DNA of 64,000 nt from Tubulanus polymorphus (taxonomy: Eukaryota; Nemertea; Palaeonemertea; Tubulaniformes; Tubulanidae). The notes beneath the pieces are model-generated. The model was not told the origin of the DNA. It saw only the letters and a list, made by a program, of their open reading frames with translations, and made no database searches. Below are positions 10,681-21,700 of this stretch, piece after piece. Positions within the stretch are counted from its first letter, which is position 1; each line of letters begins with the position of its first letter. The stretch covers positions 62,001 to 126,000 of the forward strand of contig NC_134035.1 of assembly GCF_964204645.1 (NCBI RefSeq). The letters are read 5' to 3'. The translations under genes and the position numbers were made by a program.

Positions 10681-13600
10681 TTATGTTGCCGCTATCTGCA
10701 AAAACCGATAAGAAAATACATTAAACATATAGAATTTTCCATTTTACTTGATAATCACAATAAAACGAGTTTGTATTTTGATTTCGGTCGGGGCGACGAT
10801 GGGTGTGCCGGACGCCAGAGCGACGATGGGTGTGCCGGACGCCGGAGCGACGAGGGGTGTGCCGGACGCCGGAGCGACGATGGGTGTGCCGGACGCCGGA
10901 GCGACGATGGGTGTGCCGGACGCCGGAGCGACGATGGGTGTGCCGGACGCCGGAGCGACGAGGGGTGTGCCGGACGCCGGAGCGACGATGGGTGTGTCGG
11001 ACGCCGGAGCGACGATGGGTGTGCCGGACGCCGGAGCGACGATGGGTGTGCCGGCCGCGCAGTTATCAGCTGAGGTAATCAAATCTAATTTACATACCTT
11101 CGCCGTGCTTCCGGTTGGCGGTTTGACTTGGAATTTTTTCTTTTCGGATTTCTTGATATCGTTCGTCGACGCCTTAACTGCGTTATCGGCGTTGAATAAA
11201 CCAACTGCGCCACCATCCAGATCGGCCAGACTACCCAGATTCGACTGACTATCAGATACGTTATCGGCTAGAGTTTGTTTCTCTTCTAACATCGCTTGCA
11301 CTTTCGGGTCGTCCAGATTCAAGTCGGCTTTTCCTTCCAGCCAAAACGTTTTCATCACACCCTTACCCTAAAATCAGAACAAGTCGAAGTAACTTGAAGT
11401 TTTACTGTAACAAATAAGGGAGGATCTTTGTTTGGGAGAAAATAGAAAATTTCTTAAATTAATTTCTTAAATTTATTATCATTTTATCAAGGAATATGAA
11501 TTGTTTCCTCGTGACCGTCATCAAATAGTGCCCTGGTCCCCAACCTTCAAAAAATCCAGGCTCCACCCTTGCTGTAAAATGCAATAATTCGGATACTTAC
11601 CTTTACTTGTACGGTTCCACGTTCTTTGACGGAGAACGGAAATCCTTCCAGTAAAACTTTAGTCGTTTCGGAGATGTGAATTTTCTGCGCTTCCGAATTG
11701 GTTTCCATTCGAGATGCGGTGTTTACAGCATCCCCGAATAGACAGTATCTGGGCATCTTTAAACCGACAACTCCGGCTACGACTGAGCCTGAGTGAGCGC
11801 CTGCGAACAGAGAAATACATGACTGTCATATTCCGAGTTTTATTAAGAGTACATACATGATCCGTGTTAGAGAATTTAAGATTCAAAGTTTCAAGTTTAA
11901 TTCGGGAACACCGCGGAACACTTGGTCAAGAATCAAGGCTTAACCCAGGACTGTGAAACTGTCGAAATCATTCCTTCAGATATGAAACTCACCAACTCGA
12001 ATGGTTACTTGTTTCTGACTGTTTGGATCTTTAATCTCGTACATAGTGGCGATCATATCTAACGCCATTTCGCTGATATAACAAGCGTGATATTTGATAA
12101 CATTCGGGACCCCTGAAGCCACCATGTACGCGTCACCGATTGTCTCAACCTGTAATAAAACGATGAGTGTATGTTTAAGTGTACTCACCGGCGCGTACGT
12201 TTATAGGTTTCCCGGAGCTCGGGTCTTTAATGTCGTTTGCCGAAGCCATCATCTCGAGCGCCATTTCGCAGATATATGCGGCGTGATACTGGCAGCGTTT
12301 CGGAGCCCCGGACGCGATCATGTACGAATCTGCGATCGTTTCCACCTGTAACAGAGGCAAGCTATTTTTGAACGCAGAAATTTTCGCAATATTTGAAAGC
12401 CCGGAAATTTTCACCCCTTAAGTGTATGCGAGAACGAATGTATTCGATCGAATTGATATCAGTGATTTTTTATCTGATGATAATTTGTTTAGAATAAGCG
12501 AAAATTTCCAGTTTTCTAATAGCCAGACTCTGCTGAATGGACACGGGATAAACACAGTTGATTGTCCCCTACAGATCAGCACTTTAGTTTCATTGAAACC
12601 AAATTGGGGTCTATATCTAGAGTACTGTATAACCCTAGCGAGATATTCACAAACCACTGAAGTCCAGCGGTTAAGTAAAGGTAACCTAGCCCCAGTTGCA
12701 CAGCTTTGACTTGTCCAAAAATGGTCCTTAATCACATTAAGACACAATGTACAATTATAATAATCAGATCCACTGTGCAACTGGATCCTGGTCACGTGGT
12801 GCTAGGCCCATGTCTTATTGTCAAACTGTCACTCTTGATAGTTTACAGATGAACTCGCGTTTTGTACGGTGTGAAGTCTTACCTTGTAAACCCTGTGCTT
12901 TTCGCTTAATGTATCGAACTTCGTGTACATCGAGTTGAGCATCGTGACCACTTGTAACGGGGTGATTTTACTACAGATTGTCGTGAATCCAACTACATCA
13001 CTGAACAACACTGTTACACATTCAAACGTCTGTCAAATATACAACATACACTTACTAGACGTCAGGGGTTGGTTTAATATGTTAACCTTTGAATTGAATC
13101 ATTATTTAATGATCAGAAATATTGACCACTTTTATCTTTAACCCCAGGGGCCAATTGCACAGTCATGACTTAAGTCGAAAAGTGGTCTTGAATCTTAAGA
13201 CTGGTCTTAAGTTGTTAGATTAGCAATAAAACTAAGTTGGTCTTAGACTGGTCTTAAGTCTAAGCCATGACTATGCAACAGGCCCCTGGAATGATTTAGA
13301 GACTTAGTGATGATTTCAACCCGGAGTTAAAAACCCAATTCGACTATGGCCATAAGTCAATCATGTGGACAATCTTTGTCACTGGAATAAAACATACCTC
13401 ACAAGTAGCGACTGGATCCTCTCCACGACGAAGCCGTTCAGCCACAGATCGCGGTATCATTTGATATAACAACTGATCGGTTCGTTTCATCTCAACGTGA
13501 AGACGCTTCATGAATTCTTCCAATTTCTTAGATTTTTGTTGTTCCTATTGAACGAATGGGTGAAATCATAATTCTTTCGGTTGTTTCGTGTTTGGCGCAC

Positions 13601-16600
13601 AATGATTTTCACACTGACAAAACAATTAATTTTCAAAGTCTGATGATGTGATTTCTGTTGATTTGTTAGTGTTTTACTTTACCTGATCAAGAGCGAGTTT
13701 CAGTTCTGCCGACTGCTGGGTACCGGCCAGAATCAAGTCACGTGACGAGTCGTGCATGCTCAAATCGTTAATGAAAAGACCGGCGTTGAACATATCATTG
13801 ATATCTTTCATTCTGTAAGATGAAGTGAAACATCTCAAATATACACTGTATGTTCTTCACCTCAATCTAATACCATATACTTACACAGGACATCCTAAGA
13901 ATATAATACTGTCCCAATCGTTCATGTACAACATTTGACCTTTGAGTTTCAAACATTTTGTGGAGCCACCGTCTGCTTCCTCACCACCATCTGATTCTCC
14001 TCCCTGCAGGAACAATACATCATCAAACATCATCAAACACCGATATTACCCAGCCCCGCCGGGATTACCCAGCCCCACCGAGATTACCCAGCCCACCGAG
14101 ATTACCCAGCCCCGCCGAGATTACCCAGCCCCGCCGAGATTACCCAGCCCCACCGAGATTACCCAGCCCCGCCGAGATTACCCAGCCCTACCGATATTAC
14201 CCAGCCCCACCGAGATTACCCAGCCCTACCGATATTACCCAGCCCTACCGATATTACCCAGCCCCACCGAGATTACCCAGCCCTACCGATATTACCCAGC
14301 CCACCGAGATTACCCAGCCCCGCCGAGATTACCCAACCCCGCCGAGATTACCCAGCCCCGCCGAGATTACCCAGCCCCGCCGTGATTACCCAGCCCCGCC
14401 GATATTACCCAGCCCCGCCGAGATTACCCAGCCCCACCGAGATTACCCAGCCCCGCCGAGATTACCCAGCCCCGCCGATATTACCCAGCCCCGCCGAGAT
14501 TACCCAGCCCCACCGATATTACCCAGCCCACCGAGATTACCCAGCCCCACCGAGATTACCCAGCCCCACGAGGACTTAGCTCCACGCAGAGTTCACTTAA
14601 CTCAATGCAGTATAGAGCTTTCACAAAGCTGAATGAATTGAGAACGAGAAGGTTGATAACTGTTTAACCTAACGCACATAACCCAAATCTATAATGATTC
14701 CTTTCAGAAATTAGGAAACCATGAAACCAACCTTTTTATCGCCATCTTCCTTTTCAGCATTTTCTTTATCTGCTTTTTCTTTTTCTGCCGCTTTCGCTTC
14801 TTTCTCTTCTTTCTCTTTTCTCTCTTTTGCCTCTTCTTGCTTTTGCTCGAGAAGTTTTCGTTTGCTCTCCCTGAGGACACGTGATAACATATTCAACGAT
14901 CAAATATCGGTTCACTCGTGCAAACGATTTCAGTTATAAGTTTAAAGTTTTGAATACATTCGACACTCGATATGCGAGCATCGATATCGTATATAATTTA
15001 CCTTCTTTCCATAACACTGGAATGTTTCTTTGACCTCCCTGTAGGTTTTGAACTGCTACCTCCTTTCATCAACGCGTTTAATTTCGCCTGCGCTTTCTCT
15101 ACGTCATCTCGCCGTCCTCCTTTTGCTACTTTACCCACACGATTTTTCTCTTCCTCAGCTGCAAATACAACGAAACTGTTTGTTGTTGTGTGGAGTTTTA
15201 ATTATTTGAACTGCTGGCCGAGGATTATTTATCACTTACCGAATTCCTTCAGATATTCTTGAAGATCTTTAACTTCTAACTTCGTTACGATTTCGAACAC
15301 GTTGTTTGTGTGCATCATCACCTATTTATCGATTAGTTTATGTATTTAGATTCAGCAGGGACCAGTTGTACAGTAGCAGCAGGGGCCAGTTGTACAGTAG
15401 CAGCAGGGGCCAGTTGTACAGTAGCAGCAGGGGCCAGTTGTACAGTAGCAGCAGGGACCAGTTGTACAGTAGCAGCAGGGGCCAGTTGTACAGTAGCAGC
15501 AGGGACCAGTTGTACAGTAGCAGCAGGGGCCAGTTGTACAGTAGCAGCAGGGACCAGTTGTACAGTAGCAGCAGGGACCAGTTGTACAGTAGCAGCAGGG
15601 GCCAGTTGTACAGTAGCAGCAGGGACCAGTTGTACAGTAGCAGCAGGGGCCAGTTGTACAGTAGCAGCAGGGACCAGTTGTACAGTAGCAGCAGGGGCCA
15701 GTTGTACAGTAGCACAGGGACCAGTTGTACAGTAGCAGCAGGGACCAGTTGTACAGTAGCAGCAGGGACCAGTTGTACAGTAGCAGCAGGGACCAGTTGT
15801 ACAGTAGCAACAGGGGCCAGTTGTACAGTAGCTGCTTATTTTGTTATAGTCGATTTATAATTTTTTATACTTACAGATTCCCAGCTGAAGCCGACAAGTG
15901 GTCGCGTCAAGTCGAAAATCTGGTTGATAGCATGACCCAACAGTTCGGGCATGACAGCCTTCAGACCATCGCCTATATACCGGACGGTCATACCACGATT
16001 GAATACTAAGTTGAACGGGAACACCTCGAAGAACACGTCTGACGGAACGGGTAAAGCATCTACTAATCGTTCAGCCTGAAGTTGGGCTGCTGTTTTGTAC
16101 GCGTGATTCGTGAAGTGCAATCGTAGAATGACGTTGATCATCGATTCTTGTACGAACTCAGACACGATCTCGATTTCTACTTCCGTGTCGTAAACAGACT
16201 TCGCCACTTGTCGAATCTGACCTTTGACGTAATGGATGAAGTTACGTCTTCGGGATCTGTAGTGAAGTGTGAGCCCGGTTTTCGATTCGTTCACGCAGAA
16301 GAAGCTAGGCGGTTTCAGTTTTGGGTAACTGAATCGTAGATATTCGTGTAGATTGTCCAGACCGTTCAGGAAATCTCGTAAATGACGTCCTAACACTTTC
16401 AACACGCCGTCGTAACCGTACTGACCGACGAAAGCGACGAATGTGACTCCCAAATCTTCTAAAACCTCCTCAACGGAGAAACCAGTCAGGTCGGACGCCG
16501 CCTCGGCCAGTGCCGGGATGTAATTCTCGTTGTAGACTTTGTGAGTGTTGAACGTAGTGAGAGGGATTCCCGCTAACTTCACAACCTGCTCCCAAATATC

Positions 16601-16657
16601 TTCACCATACTTGATTTTTACGTAATAGAAAATACCCTCTAACAATAAACCATACAT
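10681..16657 (-). CDS. Atypical haem-domain (soluble) guanylate cyclase, Gyc-89Da/Db-like
   Basis: Cytosolic enzyme that makes cGMP from GTP. Exons: 15875-16657, 15240-15321, 15002-15158, 14732-14870, 13885-14003, 13683-13812, 13398-13544, 12883-13029, then 12189-12345 or 11993-12149, 11601-11800, 11098-11367 and a tiny final exon 10681-10695. All join in frame, giving about 781 residues. Residues 1-185 are an H-NOX domain with the proximal haem ligand His104 ('LDNLHEYL') and Y133-S135-R137 of the YxSxR motif. The run '[20 protein letters not shown]' closely resembles insect Gyc-89Db, an oxygen-sensing subfamily. The HNOBA region carries a Lys/Glu-rich insert (exons 3-4). The cyclase domain has both metal aspartates ('LFSDVVGFT', 'ETIGDAYM'), the guanine-selecting Glu and 'MPRYCLFGD', and 'NTASRME'. 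Exon 4 ends at a weak donor (GTTGGT). Reading through the exon-11 donor instead would add a GTPIVAPAS repeat tail ending at 10744. Confidence 0.9.
10795..11058. repeat. 27-bp minisatellite in the last intron of the cyclase gene
   Basis: About ten copies of a 27-bp unit containing 'acgatgggtgtgccggacgc' plus 'cggagcg'. It lies between a good donor (AAG then GTATGT, at 11097) and a strong polypyrimidine acceptor ending at 10696, so it is probably intronic. Because 27 is a multiple of three, read-through on the minus strand would encode tandem GTPIVAPAS. Confidence 0.9.
11993..12149 (-). other. Alternative exon 9b of the cyclase (catalytic core)
   Basis: A 157-nt exon between a consensus acceptor (TTACAG) and donor (GTGAGT). 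It encodes the second metal-binding aspartate in '[15 protein letters not shown]', then '[14 protein letters not shown]' and 'KQVTIRVG'. It is a paralogue of exon 9a (12189-12345), with the same length, the same starting phase (0) and the same ending phase (1). This copy keeps the canonical family sequence IGDAYM. Confidence 0.88.
12189..12345 (-). other. Alternative exon 9a of the cyclase (catalytic core)
   Basis: A 157-nt exon, acceptor TTACAG and donor GTGAGT. It encodes '[15 protein letters not shown]', '[14 protein letters not shown]' and 'KPINVRAG'. Compared with 9b, the invariant Gly before the metal-binding Asp is Ala, and the following Ala is Ser. Both the guanine-selecting Glu and the Asp are kept. 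Only 39 nt separate its donor from the 9b acceptor, and including both exons would break the frame (314 nt). Confidence 0.88.
12685..12807. mobile_element. MITE-like element, family A, in cyclase intron
   Basis: Flanked by 'cctagc' and 'gctagg'. It has inverted internal ends: 'ccagttgcacagctttgact' at the left and 'actgtgcaactggatcctgg' at the right. It is related to the elements at 13144-13289 and about 51659-51750. Non-coding. Confidence 0.6.
13144..13289. mobile_element. MITE-like hairpin element, family A, in cyclase intron
   Basis: Near-palindromic: the left end 'ccaggggccaattgcacagt' mirrors the right end 'actatgcaacaggcccctgg'. Internal repeats read 'ctggtcttaag'. The whole 146 bp could fold into one hairpin in the intron before exon 8. 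Confidence 0.7.
14040..14572. repeat. 19-bp minisatellite filling cyclase intron 4
   Basis: About 28 copies of 'attacccagccccgccgag' with variants (caccgag, taccgatatt) and some units 2 bp shorter. It occupies most of the intron between the exons ending at 14732 and starting at 14003. The open frames through it are artefacts of low complexity. Confidence 0.92.
15352..15835. repeat. 24-bp minisatellite filling cyclase intron 1
   Basis: Twenty copies of a 24-bp unit containing 'gggaccagttgtacagtagc' plus 'agca'; G/A variants (ggggcc/gggacc) alternate along the array. It covers about 484 of the 553 nt of intron 1 (15322-15874). All six frames stay largely open because 24 is a multiple of three, but none is coding. 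Confidence 0.93.
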
Positions 16658-17614
16658 TTTGATTTTTTTTCTGAAAATAAGGAACATAGAATTTTGAATT
16701 GAAAATCTTTACGATAAAGTTATTAGAGGATCTCACGGGGCTAAGATAGAACGTATGAATCGGTAGACCAGACGACAAACTCCATGGCGATCAGGTCCAC
16801 AGGTCTCAGTAAGAATTAGTCCATTCCCAATTAGTTAACTCTCGGTTCATCCGAAATTCTTTTAAGTTTGATTGAGTTATAAACGAAGTCATATCAACAA
16901 ATTTTAACTCAGAGTCAAATTTGAAGAGAGAACTGCGGAAATGGACCGTGTGCAGTCAAGGTTCAACTCGTATGTGAGGTACCGGGGCTATAAACAGTTA
17001 AATGTTTGGTCATCCAAAGGTTTAACGTGTTCCAAGCTAAGCGAATTTCTACATAAAAATAAAATTGAGTTAACTGAAAATATCTCGTTAACCTACCTCG
17101 AATTCTCCTTCTTGTGATAAAAGTTAAACAATCCTTTTGTAATCTTTACTTCAGCAGTATTTCACTGATCTGTATCGTGTTAAATACTAAACGTTGCGGT
17201 GACCGACGTCGCTCTTAAATAACCGACCGTTTCAATGTTTACCCGGGCAACGTTAGAAAAATACATAAATACCTAATACAGATCGGTGTGTATAGCGTCC
17301 TTGGAGGAGTGGATGAAGACTTTTGGACAAAAGATTGTCGTTTTCATCCCCCCTGCAATTACCGTTTTCCGATATCGACAGCCTCATTAATTTACTTAAT
17401 AACCCGCTGATATAGTGCCCCTCATCTACCGGTGGTTATATATCAGCAGTTATGTAATTATACTATATATCTGGTAATGCGTGTTATCAAGGGTTGGTTT
17501 CGTCTTTATATAAATATCCGTGAATTCTGATAATTTCGATGCTATTTTGTTGGTTTTTTTAAGTCTATCGTTTTATAAACCAAAATCATATTCGTATTCT
17601 TGAGTCAGACTTAC

Positions 17615-17781
17615 AAACACTCTCCCTGCCTGAAACAGAAACCCACAATCACATGAAAAAATCATCTAAATCTTAAATCATAAAATTAATTTGAATTTTA
17701 CTCTAAAATCTGGACTCACCGCTTGGGATGAGACGTCATAAACAGGACTGGCTTCAGAACCTATTCGAATCACGACCACGC
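17615..17781 (-). CDS. Two possible exons of an unidentified gene
   Basis: Minus-strand segment 17720-17781 lies between an AG acceptor and a GTGAGT donor and reads 'VVVIRIGSEASPVYDVSSQA'. It is followed, after a short intron with a TTTCAG acceptor, by a 15-nt microexon at 17615-17629 ('AGRVF') with a GTAAGT donor. Phases match. The peptide looks protein-like, but I do not recognise it and could not find the neighbouring exons. It could be an alternative 5' part of the cyclase gene or chance. Confidence 0.3.
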
Positions 17782-18540
17782 CTTAGAATAGAAGAGAGTA
17801 TAATTGTTGTTTATAACAGATGACAGAATCATATGTTTGATCATTTACGCCACCGAAAGCAGTCAATCTTGAGAGGATATCAAATTTTCGGTTTTAAATT
17901 TTCCTCTGTTTGAAAAGCTGTATTTGTCATTTATGTTAATTTGGGTGGAGTCCTGATGAGAATATGTATATTAAAACCTCTAAAATAAAAGTTTCTAGTT
18001 GTATTCAGACGCTGCTGCTGTCAGGGTCTATCACTAGGAACTAAACCAGACATGTGAGTAATTCAGATATCATTTATTTTGAAATGAATTTAAAAAGTTT
18101 TGTGAATTGAATGATTTTGAATGATCTAATTTAAAATCGCGTGAAATCCTCTACGAAAATTGCTCTAGAATAATTTTTCAAACGGGAAATTGTTAATTTG
18201 ATAGTAGATGATAAAGGATGTATTTTTTGTGTCTGGTATTTTTGAAGTTGTCGATGTTGTAAAGTTGAACTGGAATATATCTATTTCAGGGGTTGGTTTA
18301 GTCTGTGCTGTCTGATAGTCATCGCTGTACTCATAGGGATAGACTTATTAGTCCAGAAATCTGGTGGGTACAACTTTCATGTCTTCATTTGAGAGATTTC
18401 ATTTCTGGGGGAAATCAGGATCCGGTTCTACTGATTCGTGTTTTCATCACATATTTCCATAAAAGGCAAAAAGTCACGGTTTTCTTTATTTGTTTTATCA
18501 TTCGAATCAAATTCATCACAATTATTATTAATTCACTACT

Positions 18541-18640
18541 TAGTAGAACCGGATCCTGATCAGTAGAACCAGATCCTGATCAGTAGAACCGGATCCTGAT
18601 CAGTAGAACCGGATCCTGATCAGTAGAACCGGATCCTGAC
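18541..18640. repeat. 20-bp minisatellite, five copies
   Basis: Five copies of 'agtagaaccggatcctgatc' immediately upstream of the receptor gene. A partial related sequence ('ggatccggttctactgattc') sits in inverted orientation near 18420. Confidence 0.8.
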
Positions 18641-18703
18641 CGACGAACGATTCAATTGATTGTATTCAACAATTTATTTCTAAAACCTTGAAAGCGCTTT
18701 CAT

Positions 18704-21700
18704 ATGATTTTAAGTTTATTCTGGTTTTTCGCAGACGCCACTGCTACAAGAAACAGCACATTTCCATTTAAAAATCGCTTGCCGGGAAGATTCCCAGGAT
18801 TTCCGGCACCCGACGATAAACAGGTGACCGTTAAAAATGATGTAAACTCGACGAGCGTACCGCCACCGACCACAGCAACAACTACTGATCAAATTCAATC
18901 TGTATCTGAGTCTACTGCTGCTGCAGCTACAACAACTACTGATCAAATTCGATCTGTATCTGAGTCTACTGCTGCTGCAGCTACAACAACTACTGATCAA
19001 ATTCGATCTGTATCTGAGTCTACTGCTGCTGCAGCTACAACAACTACTGATCAAATTCGATCTGTATCTGAGTCTACTGCTGCTGCAGCTACAACAACTA
19101 CTGATCAAATTCGATCTGTATCTGAGTCTACTGCTGCTGCAGCTACAACAACAACAGCCATTGTTTCTACTTCTAAACCAGATACAACAAATATTAAGAA
19201 AACGAGAAAATATAATTCGAATAACGAAGAGAATTTCACTTGTAAATCGATAGCGGTTCCAGCGCACGATGATCGAACCAATCATAGCCTGGCATTGATA
19301 TCGTCGATTTGTATCCCAGCCAGTCGCATCGACCCCGAAACATCATCAAACTTCATTAAGAAACAGATTTACAACGATTTGATCGGCTTTTTATCGCACG
19401 GCGTTTCCTCGTTGATAGAGGGAGGAGGGACGACTGATTTGACGGATGATTTAGTCTACTACGTTCAAAACTGCGGCTCCAAATTTCCGCTGTATATGAA
19501 TTCCGGTCCATTAGAGATCTCTACCCCTAACTACCCGGATAACTACCCACCGATGGCGACGTGTAAATGGACGATACGATCGAGTAAGGGCTACCGACTA
19601 AAACTGAACATGGAGATAGACGTAGAAGAAGGTATGGACTGCGAGTATGATAGATTCACGGTAATCGATGAACAGGCTGGTGTAACTGATTACTACTGCG
19701 AGGAGACAGGTAATCTCTACATATACACGACCGCAGGTCCTGAAATACAGATGGTATTTTTCAGCGACGATGAATTCGAAACTGCTGGCGTCCTGATTCG
19801 ACTCGAACAAATACCGGATACGGAACTTTTCGATAGTTTTCTGTTGGAGGAAACGTTCGCGAGTGAGTATCTGAAACGCGACAATAGAGTGATTTCCGTT
19901 CGAGGAAGGAACCAAAAACGTACAGTTGCGATCGGGATGGATAATGGTCGGTACATCAGCGATACCTGGTCATTCCGCGTGCTGTCCAATCACTCCATTC
20001 AAATAGTCGTTCATGATTTGAATATGACAAATTCGGGCGCGAAATGCGTAGATGAATATCTAGAAATTGTCGATGTAATTTTGAATTCGACGTCTCGGCT
20101 TTGCGGTAAACGAACGCACGCGGTCTTAAACCTGATGGGCTCGGAGGCGAAGTTTACTGTACGCCTGAGGTCGACTAGTTCGCTAGAAACCCTTCAAAAT
20201 GCTTTGTTCGCGTCCGTTTACGCGACTCCAAATACAATACAGTACCGACCACTAAAACATATTAATATAGATGTAGCAAATAATACTAAGGAATTCATAC
20301 TAAGTCACCAGGCTCCTTCTGTACCGATTAAAACAGTCTTTCAATACCAATTTCGAGCACCGTATTTCCTACGAGTTCATCTACAGTTTGAAGGTATCGA
20401 CAACACGACTATAGACCAAATTGAGTATAAAGAAGGCCCGTGGGATATCGCTACGGAAATGAAACCGTTATCCGAAAAGTATTTAACATCTAATTCGCCA
20501 ATAGTTTTTGTCCAGTTCACCGTCGATATGAGTAAACTTGGCCACAATTATAAGGTGAAGGTCACGCATACGGCTTTACAGCTTATCATCACTAATCACA
20601 AAACCGTTCAAATGCGCCGCGTTGTCGAAAGGAATCAGTTATTCTCAGATGACAGCGGAGGATATTTACCGAATACTTATTCTTATATTCGAGCCGATTT
20701 GGGCATTTCGTCTTCGTTGCGAGTTAGATTGGCAATAAACTCGAGTAAAACGGCTCCGGTCGACGATACATGCTCTCATTGGGGATTCGGGTTCATAGAT
20801 AGAGACCCGAGTGGGGACACGGTGATGTACGGTCCATTCTGCGGTAATTCTAACAGCAGCGGTATCCCAGCGTCCTACGTCGCGCATAGTTCGAAATTAG
20901 AACTGATTTGGTATTCTTACGGGATTTACTTGAATAATGAAATATTCGGGGTTTTAAGTATGGATGTATTATATACAGAATGCGTTGGATACGTGTTAGG
21001 TGAATCGACCGCGCCGATACAGAGTACCGGTCCTCCTTGTCTACACGTACAGCAGTTACCGGCCAACAAACCACTGACCGGTAATGTCTCAATAACGATA
21101 ACCAGCGGGAGGGTCGCATACGAAACCAAAAATCCGCACTCGCTAACCTTAGTAAACAGTTCATTTTGTAAAGAAACCCGCACCGTATCGACGACTTGCA
21201 GCACTGGAAACGAAGGTTGCCGGGTTGAGGCGGTGATGTCTTCGGAATGTCCGTATTCTCAGTCTGCGTGGGGGATAACGTTCACGTACGTGTGTAGCCT
21301 GTCACAGCCCCATAATCAGATTAAATGGCTACAGAAACCATGCGGGGTTTTAAGATCGATGCAAAGTCTTAAACGCAGTCCTGTGGTTAAGATATTCTGG
21401 AAACTAACGGCTTGTTCGAGAGACAATGACGGTTATTACGAATTCGAATTTCTATCCGCGTTACCGGAGAAATTTGGACTGGTTACCATCACCGAAACGG
21501 TCGCGTATCCTCGATGTAGTAATTCAACTATCGGTAGGAAATCAGTGAACGATGTTATTCTTAGCGATATCGCTCAACACAGTAAATACAGAACTTACTC
21601 TAACCAGAGAATTGTAGTCGAAGCGATGCTGATGAGCGAAGACGCAAAACTAGAAATCAGGTTTGTACTGGAGCGGTTTCTGCGGGTTAGGGGTGTCCTG

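Larger units (their letters stand above)
16658..18703. other. Divergent intergenic region upstream of the cyclase and receptor genes
   Basis: Head-to-head spacer that should hold the promoters of the minus-strand cyclase and the plus-strand receptor. Two exon-like minus-strand segments (17720-17781 and 17615-17629) are listed separately. A short 20-bp minisatellite lies at 18541-18640. The part around 16800-16960 resembles family B inverted-repeat elements. Confidence 0.45.

Noticed and set aside
10748-11248. Plus-strand repeat ORFs ([18 protein letters not shown])
   Set aside because: Antisense frames over the 27-bp minisatellite; the conserved cyclase exon lies on the other strand.
13942-14632. 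Proline-rich repeat ORFs ([12 protein letters not shown])
   Set aside because: Plus-strand frames through the 19-bp minisatellite in cyclase intron 4. They overlap the antisense strand of a real exon at their start.
15306-15860. Several overlapping repeat ORFs in all frames
   Set aside because: They are frames through the 24-bp minisatellite of cyclase intron 1, between well-defined splice sites.
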